Below are positions 8,714 through 15,937 of a stretch of 16,643 nucleotides of DNA, piece by piece. The stretch comes from CAZJHX01 sp964545715. GTDB taxonomy: Bacteria > Myxococcota_A > UBA9042 > GCA-2863065. A program made the position numbers and the translations under genes. Positions within the stretch are counted from its first letter, which is position 1; each line of letters opens with the position of its first letter. The stretch lies in assembly GCA_964545715.1 (NCBI GenBank), contig CAZJHX010000203.1, positions 1-16,643 of the forward strand, in the 5' to 3' direction. The notes below the pieces were generated by a model that was not told the origin of the DNA, ran no database searches, and saw nothing but the letters and a program-made list of their open reading frames with translations.

Positions 8714-8741
8714 CTCCCTGACTGACCGGTCAGTCAGGGAG
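8714..8741 (-). promoter_or_regulatory. Perfect 28-bp palindrome, probable TetR-family operator of the four-gene operon
   Basis: The two 14-bp halves are exact reverse complements around the centre at 8727/8728. The core TGACTGACCGGTCAGTCA has the style of many TetR-family operators. The site ends ten bases before the ATG of the hydrolase gene. Its 3' edge on the coding strand, GGGAG (8718-8714), is the likely ribosome-binding site. A CATATT sequence directly upstream (8747-8742) could be a -10 box, which would put the start of transcription inside the palindrome. A bound repressor would block polymerase. If transcription starts further upstream, an RNA hairpin could also hide the ribosome site. 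No regulator gene is in the window. Confidence 0.75.
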
Positions 8742-8791
8742 AATATGGGTCGCAGTCACGTTTCGCATGGGTCAGACGACCGACCGGCTGC

Positions 8792-9541
8792 TCAGGGCGC
8801 GGCCGAGGTCACCGCCGCGCGCGCGGGAGCCGGCAGCGTCTTGCCGCTAAGCGCGACCGCGCTGATCACCTGAATCTCGTACACGACATCTCGTTGCAGA
8901 GTGATCGGGCCGGAGCACATGCCGTGGCCCACACGGATGCGCCCGGTCTTGGCGTCCACTGTATACAGCCAGCGCACAGGCTGCCCCTTGCCGTCCTGGC
9001 GCCGCACCTCGGCCAGAACACCTCTCACGGCTGTGTTGGTCTGGATCTCGACGCTGATGCGTACGGCGGGCCCGCACCCGAACTCAGTGCGGTCGCCACC
9101 ACGGGCGATGGGCGCGCCCAGCCACTGCAGCACGGGGGCCGTGGGCGTCTCGACGGTCCACTTCAGTCTGTTCAAGTCACGGGCGTAGAAGGCCTCTTTA
9201 TGCTCGGCGCTCAGGCGGCGGCCCAGCTTCAGACGCCAGGTCTTGCCGACCGTCAGCGGGCTCACCGGGCGCAGGATCGCCTGGGTCACATTGAGCTGCC
9301 CCTCGTGAATCGCCACCACGGTGAGCGGCACGCGGTGTCTGCCGGACACGACGCTCGGGCGCAGGGCGGCCAGGTCCCGCAGCACGGCGCGCGTGGGACC
9401 GCCGCCCTCGATGACCAGCCAGCCGTTGGGCGTGGTCGTGTCGTGGCGCGAATGCAGCCACTTGTAAGCACAGTCAGCAGCTGCAGAGGCGGGCGCCAGC
9501 AGAGCCAGGGCAAAGGCGGTCATCAGAATTCGGCGTGTCAT
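8792..9541 (-). CDS. Secreted protein of unknown function
   Basis: This is a 249-residue protein with a clear signal peptide: MTRR, then a hydrophobic stretch (ILMTAFALALLAPASA), with cleavage likely around ASAAA before Asp23-Cys24. There is no proper lipobox, so it is probably a soluble periplasmic or exported protein. Three Cys remain in the mature part (C24, one in FGCGP, one in HGMCSGP), which could leave one disulfide and a free thiol. The rest looks beta-rich and alternating. No catalytic motif is recognised. It lies upstream of the operon on the same strand, 88 bp from its first start codon, but the palindromic operator between them argues that the operon has its own promoter. The ribosome site before the ATG is weak. 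It is divergent from the selenoprotein gene. Confidence 0.7.
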   Translation of the reverse strand: MTRRILMTAFALALLAPASAAADCAYKWLHSRHDTTTPNGWLVIEGGGPTRAVLRDLAALRPSVVSGRHRVPLTVVAIHEGQLNVTQAILRPVSPLTVGKTWRLKLGRRLSAEHKEAFYARDLNRLKWTVETPTAPVLQWLGAPIARGGDRTEFGCGPAVRISVEIQTNTAVRGVLAEVRRQDGKGQPVRWLYTVDAKTGRIRVGHGMCSGPITLQRDVVYEIQVISAVALSGKTLPAPARAAVTSAAP

Positions 9542-9707
9542 GGCGGGTGGTAACGGGCGACATCGCCGGACGATCTATGACAAGCAAACCTGACAACGCG
9601 ACATCCACAGGTGACAGCCGCCGGGTGCCGCGGCGATTGCGTGCAGCGTTTACCGGCTGGCACAACCGTTGCTCTAACTCCCGGCAGACGACAAGTGGAG
9701 GATTGAG
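9542..9707. other. Divergent intergenic region
   Basis: This 166-bp spacer separates the secreted-protein gene (-) from the selenoprotein gene (+). It contains the sigma-54-type promoter at 9658-9673 and three TGACA direct repeats (9578, 9591, 9612). The repeats lie about 70-105 bp upstream of the expected start of transcription, where an enhancer-binding activator could bind; that role is only a weak guess. I see no clear sigma-70 promoter for the leftward gene. Confidence 0.4.
9658..9673 (+). promoter_or_regulatory. Sigma-54 (-24/-12) promoter of the selenoprotein gene
   Basis: The sequence TGGCAC-AACCG-TTGCT matches the -24/-12 consensus TGGCACG-N4-TTGCW at every position except one, with exact spacing between the GG and GC doublets. 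It is preceded by C, as the consensus YTGGCAC asks. Transcription would start near 9684, 24 bases before the ATG, with the GGAGG ribosome site (9697-9701) inside the leader. The geometry fits the gene downstream. Sigma-54 promoters need an ATP-driven activator, so the gene would be inducible. Confidence 0.75.
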
Positions 9708-10418
9708 ATGAAGCTGCTACGAGTCCTGGCGCTGGCCGGTATTGCGACCGTCACGCTCGCCTGCGAGCAAGCCGTGGAGCCAACGGCGTCTGCGGATCCG
9801 GTGACCGAGGCCGGCGACGAGCCCGCTGAAGAGCCCGCCGAAGAGCCCGCCGAAGAGACCGTTGAAGAGCCGGCGGACAATCCGATCGCCGAGCCCGTCG
9901 AGCCGGTCGTCGAAGACGAGCCGGACCTGCCGCAGGGCGAGGGCTACGAGGTCGGGCAAATCGCCGAGAACTGGACCCTGAAAAACGAGAATGGAGAGGA
10001 GGTCAGCCTGCACGACTTCTACGGCAAGGTGATCTTCTTCGAAGACGGCAGCCAATGGTGACCCCCGTGCCGGCAACGGCTCGCCCAGTTGGGCGATTGG
10101 CAGAAGAACGAGCTGGCGGGTGAAGAGGACATCGTCTACCTGGTCGCGATGCACGCCAACAGCCAGAAGGAGACCCCAAGCTCTACCGACCTGCTGCACT
10201 GGCAGGACGAGCTGGACTTCTACGGCGACGAGATGCTGCTGGATTACAACCGCGTCGTCATGGATACGTACATGGACGCCAACCCGGGTCCCAAGTACAC
10301 CCAGGCCGTCACGGTCATCATCGACCGCGACATGACAATCCGCTACGTGGGCGGCACTTACGAGACCGACCACTCGGCCAACCTGGACCTGGTCCTGGAC
10401 ATCCTCGCCGAGGACTAA
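9708..10418 (+). CDS. Selenocysteine-containing redoxin/thioredoxin-like lipoprotein (UPPC active site)
   Basis: The frame runs 236 residues from ATG 9708 to TAA 10416-10418 if the TGA at 10059-10061 is read as selenocysteine 118. A lipoprotein signal comes first (MKLLRVLALAGIATVTLAC, Cys19), then a Pro/Glu stalk (residues 34-72), then a redoxin domain. In that domain GYEVGQIAENWTLKNENG and VSLHDFYGKVIFF match the usual lead-in to a TlpA/AhpC-type active site. The active site reads W-U-P-P-C (117-121), where relatives have WCPPC. The domain continues past it in the same frame to VTVIIDRDMTIRYVGG, the normal last strands. The usual cis-Pro position appears to be Ala (TQAVTVIID). A SECIS-like hairpin follows the UGA. 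GGAGG sits 6 bases before the ATG. It probably acts as a thiol/selenol oxidoreductase or peroxidase in the envelope. The alternative is a gene broken by a nonsense mutation. The 3' end overlaps the convergent gene by 4 bp. Confidence 0.85.
10068..10102 (+). other. Bacterial SECIS-like stem-loop after the in-frame UGA
   Basis: CGCCC (10082-10086) pairs with GGGCG (10091-10095) around the loop AGTT, and A10087-U10090 could add a sixth pair. The loop begins 25 bases after the UGA and has G in its second position. Both fit the published features of bacterial SECIS elements (apical loop about 16-37 nt downstream, G in the first two loop bases). TGCC 10068-10071 can pair with GGCA 10099-10102 to form a lower stem. 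The hairpin lies within coding sequence, as expected for bacterial selenoprotein mRNAs recognised by SelB. Confidence 0.7.
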
Positions 10419-11608
10419 AAGGCCGCCCCGACGCTGAGCATCCCGCCGCCTGCGAGCGGTACGACCGTGGCTGTGGTGCTGCTCACCCGCGGCAGCGCCC
10501 ACCAGATGATCGCGCTGGCGATAGCCGCGCCACCGATGCTCAGCGAGACGACACCGCCGGTCGTCAACGAGTTGATGCGGTCCTGCGTCGCATTGGCCTC
10601 GTTCTCGGTGATGCCCTGGACCACGCCGTGGTCGTCCACGTCCTGCTTGGCCAGGTCGAAGTCGTCGACCTCGGCGCCGCGGATCACCATCAGCGCGACG
10701 CCGACACCGGCGGCGGTCACGCCGAGGCCAGTGAGGATCCACGGCCCGGCGCCGGCGCTTGTCGAGAGGGTCGGGGGCGGGACCAGCGGTTTCACCGGAT
10801 CCGGCGCCTTCGCAGACGCGACGCCGGGCAGCGCAACCGCCTGGTCGGGCAGCACACGCACGGTGACCTCGCGTTTGGAGTCGCCGGCGGTCAAGGCCAG
10901 CGTATGTTCCCCGACGGCCAGGCCCAATGACACCATCGAGCGCACGTCCAGAAACAAGGCGACGCCATCGATCGAGACCAGCTGAGGGGCGTCTTTTTGG
11001 GGCCACTCGATCCGTCCGCGCAGCCCCTTGGCGCTGACCGGGGGCCACGTCAGCCGTCGACCGGCCGGCAGCTCCCGTTTCCAACACGACAGGCGATCGC
11101 CGGCAGGCGGGCGCAGGCAAAGCTGGTGCGGACCTGGATCGCGCACCAGGTCCAGGGTGGGATCAGCCACCAGCGCCCCATCCAGCTGATAGATTGAGCC
11201 CTCCGGCTGCTTGGAGAGTCGCAGCACAGCGCGGCCCAGCAGGGGCGCCAGGCGCTTGGCCTCGTTTTCTGCCTGCTCCACGACGGCACGCTTGGCGCCC
11301 GGTTGAGTGCGGCTGAGCAGATAGGTGTCGTGGGCTTGCTGCAGGCGCCCCATTCCCTCGTACGCCCGTCCCATGGCAAACACGTAGGCCGCGCGCGGCT
11401 TCTTGCGATGGGCGTACTCAAGCCACCGCAGCGCACGCTGGAACTCACCCTGGTCGAACAGAGGCCGCGCGTTTTTGTAGGCGTCGCCGGCGCTGACCGA
11501 TCCGTCGGCCGGCGGCTCGCCCTGTGCACCGGCGGGCGGCGCCATAAAAAGCATGACTGCGCCCAGAAGCACGACGATAAATAACAGACGCCTCGGCATG
11601 GGCCGCAT
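10415..11608 (-). CDS. Exported membrane protein with TPR and PEGA-like repeats
   Basis: This 397-residue protein begins with a signal peptide (RRLLFIVVLLGAVMLFM, cleavage near AGA-QG at 28). Residues 40-120 form helix pairs of the tetratricopeptide kind (AYKNARPLFDQGEFQRALRW, AAYVFAMGRAYEGMGRLQQA). Two PEGA-like beta segments follow (about 125-185, with GSIYQLDGALV, and 197-252, with VSIDGVALFL). There is then a Pro-rich linker and two hydrophobic segments (288-309 and 351-371) joined by a charged loop. This layout is common beside Ser/Thr kinases in Myxococcota and suggests an envelope scaffold or sensor, but no exact role is known. It is divergent from the kinase with 43 bp between starts. 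ATG 11608 is chosen; a second ATG at codon 4 is possible. Confidence 0.8.
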   Translation of the reverse strand: MRPMPRRLLFIVVLLGAVMLFMAPPAGAQGEPPADGSVSAGDAYKNARPLFDQGEFQRALRWLEYAHRKKPRAAYVFAMGRAYEGMGRLQQAHDTYLLSRTQPGAKRAVVEQAENEAKRLAPLLGRAVLRLSKQPEGSIYQLDGALVADPTLDLVRDPGPHQLCLRPPAGDRLSCWKRELPAGRRLTWPPVSAKGLRGRIEWPQKDAPQLVSIDGVALFLDVRSMVSLGLAVGEHTLALTAGDSKREVTVRVLPDQAVALPGVASAKAPDPVKPLVPPPTLSTSAGAGPWILTGLGVTAAGVGVALMVIRGAEVDDFDLAKQDVDDHGVVQGITENEANATQDRINSLTTGGVVSLSIGGAAIASAIIWWALPRVSSTTATVVPLAGGGMLSVGAAF

Positions 11609-11651
11609 GATAGCCCCACAGTGGCATATACTCCACGTGAGGCCCTGAGCG

Positions 11652-13319
11652 TTGTCTGAACCCAGCCGATATTGCCCGATCTGCCAGAGCGCGACCGACG
11701 ACGAGGTCTGCCTGCGTCATGGGGTGCCGACCATCCCGCGCCGGCTGCTGGTTCCAGCCGCCGCCGAGCAGCTGCTGCCAGGCTGTGTGCTGGGCAACGC
11801 CTATCGTATCGAGCGCGTGTTGGGCACCGGCGGCATGGGCTGCGTCTATGCGGCCACGCAACTAAAGCTGCAGCGCGAGGTGGCGTTGAAGACGCTGCAT
11901 CCGCGCCTGCTGTCCGCGCCGCGGCTGCTCGGCCGCTTCTACCAGGAGGCCCGGGCGTGCACCCGCCTGCACGAGCCGCACGTGGTCCGCGTGTACGACT
12001 TCGGGGTGGACGAGTCGACCGGCACGCCGTACCTGGCCATGGAGATGATCCGCGGGCGAACGCTGCGCAAGGAGCTGAGCGCCAACGGTCCGATGCGTCC
12101 CAAACGGGCGGCCGGTATCCTGGCACAGGTGGCGCGCGCGCTGCTGGAGGCCCAGCAGCAGCGGATCGTGCATCGCGATCTCAAGAGCGAAAACGTCATG
12201 CTGGTCGACACCGTGGCCGGCGACGACTTCATCAAGGTCATGGACTTCGGCATCGCCAAGCTCATGGATCCGGAGAACGGCGAGCCCGACCTGAGCCACG
12301 GCGAGGGCCTGACGGTGACCGGGGCCGGTCCGATGGGCACACCGCGGACCATGGCGCCCGAGCAGATTCTGGGCAACCCGGTGGACTTCCGCACGGACCT
12401 GTACGCGCTGGGCTGCATGCTCTACGAGATGTTGACCGGTCACGGACCGTACGACGGCGCCGACCGCCTGGACGTCATGTCCGGACATCTCTCGGGTGAG
12501 CTGCCGACGCTGCCGTCCGGGTCCGACGAGCTGACGACGCTGGGTGCGCTGCTGCTGCGCAAGCGGCCCGAGGAGCGGCCGTCGAGCGTGCGCGGCGTGA
12601 TGGACGTGCTGCTGGCTGTGGCAGCGGGAGAGCGCTGTAACACCGCACTGCTGCTGGCGGGTGAGACGTCGCCGGTGGGCGAGGCGCGGGTGGCCCGACA
12701 AACCGGCAGCCACAAGGCGGTCCCGGACGCCAGCACCATCCCGACGTCCACGAAAGAGAGCCTGATCCGGCCGCGCCGGTGGCCGTGGGTCGTGGGCTCC
12801 CTGGCCGCGCTGGTGGTGGTGGCGGTGTTGACCTGGGCGGTCTGGCCGAGAGCCGAGGAGAGTCCGGTGGACAAGCCCGTCGCTGAGAACGCCGACCCGA
12901 CGCCTGAGCAGGAGGTCGCTGAGCCGCCGGCGCCCCCCGCGCCCAAGCCGTCCGTCGACACGCCGACCCCGACACCCCGACGCACGGAGACCTCCGAGGC
13001 GCGACGCCCCCGAACAGCAGCAGACGAGCCGGCCGCGCCTCAAGTCGCAATCCGTGAGTATGTGGTGGACGCCACCACAAAGGCGCGGGTGATCATCGAC
13101 GGCAAACCGGCGGGCACGACGCCGTTTACAGTAAAGCTGGCGGACGACGCCGCGCCCGTGTCTCTTGTGCTCAAGCCGCTCAGCAACAAGCATCGCAGCA
13201 AGACGATCTCGATCGCGCCAGGCGGCGCGCCGACCCAGAAGATCAAGCTCCCCAAGCGCCGAGCCGCACCGAGCCCAGGTGGGGGCGAAGGGCTGTGGCC
13301 GCGTCACGGCGGGCGCTAG
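11652..13319 (+). CDS. Membrane Ser/Thr protein kinase (Pkn type) with N-terminal zinc-binding head and C-terminal PEGA-like domain
   Basis: This 555-residue eukaryotic-like kinase is anchored by one membrane helix. The head has Cys8-x2-Cys11, Cys20 and His23, a likely zinc site. The kinase domain covers about 51-325: LGTGGMGCVY loop (58-67), Lys80 in VALK, HRDLKSEN (Asp176), DFG (198-200) and MAPEQ (Glu237). The catalytic residues are all present, so it should be active; GTPRTMAPE has Thr where Tyr is usual. A transmembrane helix lies at 378-398. Beyond it are an acidic Pro-rich linker and a PEGA-like beta domain (about 468-540, ARVIIDGKPAGTTPF) that would be outside the membrane. TTG 11652 is the start: an in-frame TGA stands two codons upstream, and TGAGG (11638-11642) is 9 bases away. 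It shares a 43-bp divergent spacer with the TPR/PEGA-like gene, which may be a partner. Confidence 0.92.
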   Translation: MSEPSRYCPICQSATDDEVCLRHGVPTIPRRLLVPAAAEQLLPGCVLGNAYRIERVLGTGGMGCVYAATQLKLQREVALKTLHPRLLSAPRLLGRFYQEARACTRLHEPHVVRVYDFGVDESTGTPYLAMEMIRGRTLRKELSANGPMRPKRAAGILAQVARALLEAQQQRIVHRDLKSENVMLVDTVAGDDFIKVMDFGIAKLMDPENGEPDLSHGEGLTVTGAGPMGTPRTMAPEQILGNPVDFRTDLYALGCMLYEMLTGHGPYDGADRLDVMSGHLSGELPTLPSGSDELTTLGALLLRKRPEERPSSVRGVMDVLLAVAAGERCNTALLLAGETSPVGEARVARQTGSHKAVPDASTIPTSTKESLIRPRRWPWVVGSLAALVVVAVLTWAVWPRAEESPVDKPVAENADPTPEQEVAEPPAPPAPKPSVDTPTPTPRRTETSEARRPRTAADEPAAPQVAIREYVVDATTKARVIIDGKPAGTTPFTVKLADDAAPVSLVLKPLSNKHRSKTISIAPGGAPTQKIKLPKRRAAPSPGGGEGLWPRHGGR

Positions 13320-13404
13320 CTCGATCACACGGCGGTCACGCCTGATCACGGCGACCCGATCACGGTCCAACCTCAAAAGCAGCGCTGTCTAACGATCAGC
13401 GGTC

Positions 13405-13420
13405 TGGCACCGGGCGTGCA
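13405..13420 (+). promoter_or_regulatory. Sigma-54-like (-24/-12) promoter of the beta-propeller lipoprotein gene
   Basis: TGGCAC-CGGGC-GTGCA keeps the -24 element, the GC of the -12 element and the exact spacing; two bases deviate from TGGCACG-N4-TTGCW. Transcription would start near 13431, leaving a 33-base leader that holds GGAGG at 13452-13456. GATCAC occurs three times further upstream (13323, 13344, 13358), the last two as GATCACGG. These lie about 70-110 bp before the start site, a plausible place for activator binding. The rest of the 141-bp spacer shows no gene or clear terminator. Confidence 0.6.
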
Positions 13421-13463
13421 CATCCCATGAGCATCTCAACTGAATGAGGATGGAGGTTCTTTG

Positions 13464-15920
13464 ATGACGCGGACACACCGATGGCTACTGGCAGCGCTCG
13501 CGATAACGATGATCAGCTGCGCGCCGGATGCGCGAAAGGGGACAAACGACAAACCGAAGATCGAGCCGAATCGGCCGACGGAGACCACAACGCCACCGGT
13601 CGACGACCCCATGCCTCCAAATGACGACCCAGTGCCTGTCGACGACCCCACACCGCCCGTCGACGATCCCACACCCCCTGGCGATGATCCGACGCCGCCC
13701 GTCGACGACCCCACACCGCCCGTCGACGATCCCACGCCGCCGAAAGACGATCCGACACCGCCCGTCACACCCACCCCGATCGAGGCCTGGGAGTCCCGCG
13801 GAATCGGCGGCGGCGGCGCGCTGTACTCGGCCACGATGAGCCCCCACGACCCCAACCTGGTCTACATCTCTACCGACATGTCGGCGATGTTCCGGTCCGT
13901 CGACTTCGGCGGCCAGTGGACCACCCTGCCGTTCACCGAAATCCAGGGCGGCGTGGACACCGAGGTGCGCTTCACGTCGGATCCGGCCGTCCTCTACACC
14001 ATTCACCGCGACAACAACGACGGCGCCTTCCCCATGCGCAGCGCGGACGCCGGCCAGACCTGGAGCCCGCTGGCCGACGATCCGACCTGGGGCGAGGTCT
14101 GGAGCCTGCACGCCGATCCCGGCTCGACCGAGCGCGTCCTGCTGGCCGGCTGGGATAACCTGTACGCCTCCAACAACGGCGGCCAGAGCTTCACTGCGGT
14201 CTACCAGGGCGCTGACGGCGGGGCTGGTCTCCGGGTCGCAGGAGTCTTCTTTGACGGCAACGATATCTACGTCGGCACCCGCGACGGGCTGGTCGTCTCA
14301 AATGACGGCGGGACCACGTTCAACCTGTCGACCGCGGGCGGCATCCCCGCCAACGAGGCCATCGTCGGGCTGGCCGGCGGCAAGAGCAACGGCCTGGTGC
14401 GCCTACTGGCGGTCACGCACGAGGCCGGCGACGTCTACGGCGGCATCACCGGCGCCGATCTGTGGGGCTACCGCGGCATCTACCGCCTGGACTCCAACCA
14501 GCAGTCCTGGGCCAAGGCCGGCAACCTCCCCAGCGGCGAGCACGCCTTCTTCATCGGCATGGCGGCCAACAACATCGACGTCGCGTACGTCGGCGGCGGC
14601 AGCTTCAACACCGGCGACCCCATCGTCTACAAGACCACCGACGGCGGCGGCAGCTGGGCGTCCGCGCTGAACACCACGGGCAACAGCAACATCGCGACCG
14701 GCTGGTGCGGCTCCGGCGGCGACCTCGAGTGGTACTGGGCCGAAGCGGCGCTCGGCTTCGCGGTCAGCCCCATCGACCCTGACCGCGTCATCATCACCGA
14801 CTACGGCTTTGCCCACGTCACCGACGACGGCGGCGCCTCCTGGCGCTCGGCCTACACGATGGACAACAACCAGTCCGGCGCCGGCACCCCCAAGGGCGGC
14901 GCGTACCAGGGCAACGGCCTGGAGGACACCAGCGTCTGGTGGCTGACCTGGACCGGCGACAACGATCTCTTCGCGGGCTACTCGGACATCTCCGGCCTGC
15001 ACAGCGCGGACAGCGGCGTCACCTGGCGAGTCGGCTCGGCCCTGGGCCTGCCGCACAACAGCACCTACCACGTGGTCACGCACCCCGACGGCACCCTGTA
15101 CGCGGCCACCTCTTCGGTTCACGACCTGTACCAGAGCACCTACCTGGAGGACGGCAGCATCGACGGCGGCAGCGGCCACGTGATCGCCTCCACCGACGGC
15201 GGCGCCAGCTGGTCGACGCTGAGCGACATGGGCCACCCCGTCGCATGGCTGGCCCTGGACCCGGCCGATTCCGAGACGCTTTACGCCAGCGTGGCCCACA
15301 GCAGCCAGGGCGGCATCTACGTTACCCACAACTTGTCCACAGGCGCCGACTGGACCAAGCTGGCCGATCCTCCGCGCACCGAGGGCCACCCGCACAACAT
15401 CGTGGTCCTGGACGACGGCGCCCTGGTCGTCACCTTCTCCGGCCGCCGCTCCAACGGCTTCACCACCAGCAGCGGCGTCTTCATCAGCACGGACGGCGGC
15501 AACAGCTGGCAGGACCGCAGCGACCCGGGCATGCTCCGCTGGACCCGCGACGTGGTCATCGCCCCCGAGGACCCGACTCAGTCCACCTGGTACGTCACCG
15601 TCTTCAGCCACTGGGGCAGCAACCCCAACGAGGTGGGCGGCCTCTACCGCACCACCGATCGCGGCCAGACCTGGACCCGAATCAGCGACAGCTACCGCGT
15701 CGAGTCGGTCACGGTCGACCCGAAAAACCACGACGTCATGTACATGACGACCGAGGACCTGGGTCTGTGGCGCACCGAAAACGCCACCGACGCCAACCCG
15801 ACGTTCACGCTGGTCGAGGACTACCCCTTCCGCCACCCGATCCGCGTCTTCTTCAACCCCAACGTGGACGGCGAGATCTGGGTCACCAGCTTCGGCGGCG
15901 GCCTGCGCGTCAGCAAGTGA
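13464..15920 (+). CDS. Large secreted lipoprotein with Asp-box (BNR/sialidase-type) beta-propeller repeats
   Basis: This 818-residue protein starts with a lipoprotein signal (hydrophobic WLLAALAITMISC, Cys19), followed by a stalk of about eight DDPTPP-type repeats (residues 44-101). The remaining 700 residues form a repeat protein with about ten Asp boxes of the form S-x-D-x-G-x-x-W/F. Examples are SADAGQTW, SNDGGTTF, STDGGASW, STDGGNSW and TTDRGQTW, spaced over roughly residues 145-738. This pattern is typical of one or two seven-bladed propellers, as in sialidases, GH74 glucanases and VPS10-like proteins. No catalytic residues can be assigned, so it may bind or cut a polysaccharide, or serve only as a surface adhesin. 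ATG 13464 is preferred to TTG 13461 because GGAGG ends 7 bases before it. A sigma-54-like promoter precedes it. It converges on the transposase remnant with 17 bp between the ends. Confidence 0.85.
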   Translation: MTRTHRWLLAALAITMISCAPDARKGTNDKPKIEPNRPTETTTPPVDDPMPPNDDPVPVDDPTPPVDDPTPPGDDPTPPVDDPTPPVDDPTPPKDDPTPPVTPTPIEAWESRGIGGGGALYSATMSPHDPNLVYISTDMSAMFRSVDFGGQWTTLPFTEIQGGVDTEVRFTSDPAVLYTIHRDNNDGAFPMRSADAGQTWSPLADDPTWGEVWSLHADPGSTERVLLAGWDNLYASNNGGQSFTAVYQGADGGAGLRVAGVFFDGNDIYVGTRDGLVVSNDGGTTFNLSTAGGIPANEAIVGLAGGKSNGLVRLLAVTHEAGDVYGGITGADLWGYRGIYRLDSNQQSWAKAGNLPSGEHAFFIGMAANNIDVAYVGGGSFNTGDPIVYKTTDGGGSWASALNTTGNSNIATGWCGSGGDLEWYWAEAALGFAVSPIDPDRVIITDYGFAHVTDDGGASWRSAYTMDNNQSGAGTPKGGAYQGNGLEDTSVWWLTWTGDNDLFAGYSDISGLHSADSGVTWRVGSALGLPHNSTYHVVTHPDGTLYAATSSVHDLYQSTYLEDGSIDGGSGHVIASTDGGASWSTLSDMGHPVAWLALDPADSETLYASVAHSSQGGIYVTHNLSTGADWTKLADPPRTEGHPHNIVVLDDGALVVTFSGRRSNGFTTSSGVFISTDGGNSWQDRSDPGMLRWTRDVVIAPEDPTQSTWYVTVFSHWGSNPNEVGGLYRTTDRGQTWTRISDSYRVESVTVDPKNHDVMYMTTEDLGLWRTENATDANPTFTLVEDYPFRHPIRVFFNPNVDGEIWVTSFGGGLRVSK
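13593..13766 (+). repeat. 21-bp tandem repeat coding for a DDPTPPV stalk
   Basis: About eight copies of a 21-bp unit code for seven-residue repeats of the form D-D-P-T-P-P-V, with V replaced by N, G or K in some units. The array joins the lipid-anchored Cys to the propeller and probably acts as an extended acidic spacer. It plays the same role as the Glu-Pro stalks of the proteins at 1-390 and 9708-10418, but with a different unit. Confidence 0.85.
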
Positions 15921-15937
15921 TGCCCCGCGACCCCGCG

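Noticed and set aside
10089..10418. A separate small gene starting at TTG 10089
   Set aside because: It has no ribosome site, begins inside the SECIS-like stem-loop, and is simply the same frame continuing after the UGA of the selenoprotein.
9717..11120. 467-codon minus-strand frame across the selenoprotein and part of the TPR/PEGA-like gene
   Set aside because: It covers two genes with strong independent evidence, has low-complexity composition and no motif.
11625..11632. TATACT as a -10 box for the kinase gene
   Set aside because: No matching -35 element is present at a normal distance, and the start would fall on the ribosome site. Kept only as a remark.
11624..11640. Sigma-54 site TGGCAT... 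before the kinase gene
   Set aside because: The -12 half reads CCAC in place of TTGC, losing the essential G of the GC doublet.
11862..13376. 504-codon minus-strand frame opposite the Ser/Thr kinase
   Set aside because: The kinase motifs on the + strand are decisive; this frame is Arg/His-rich shadow sequence.
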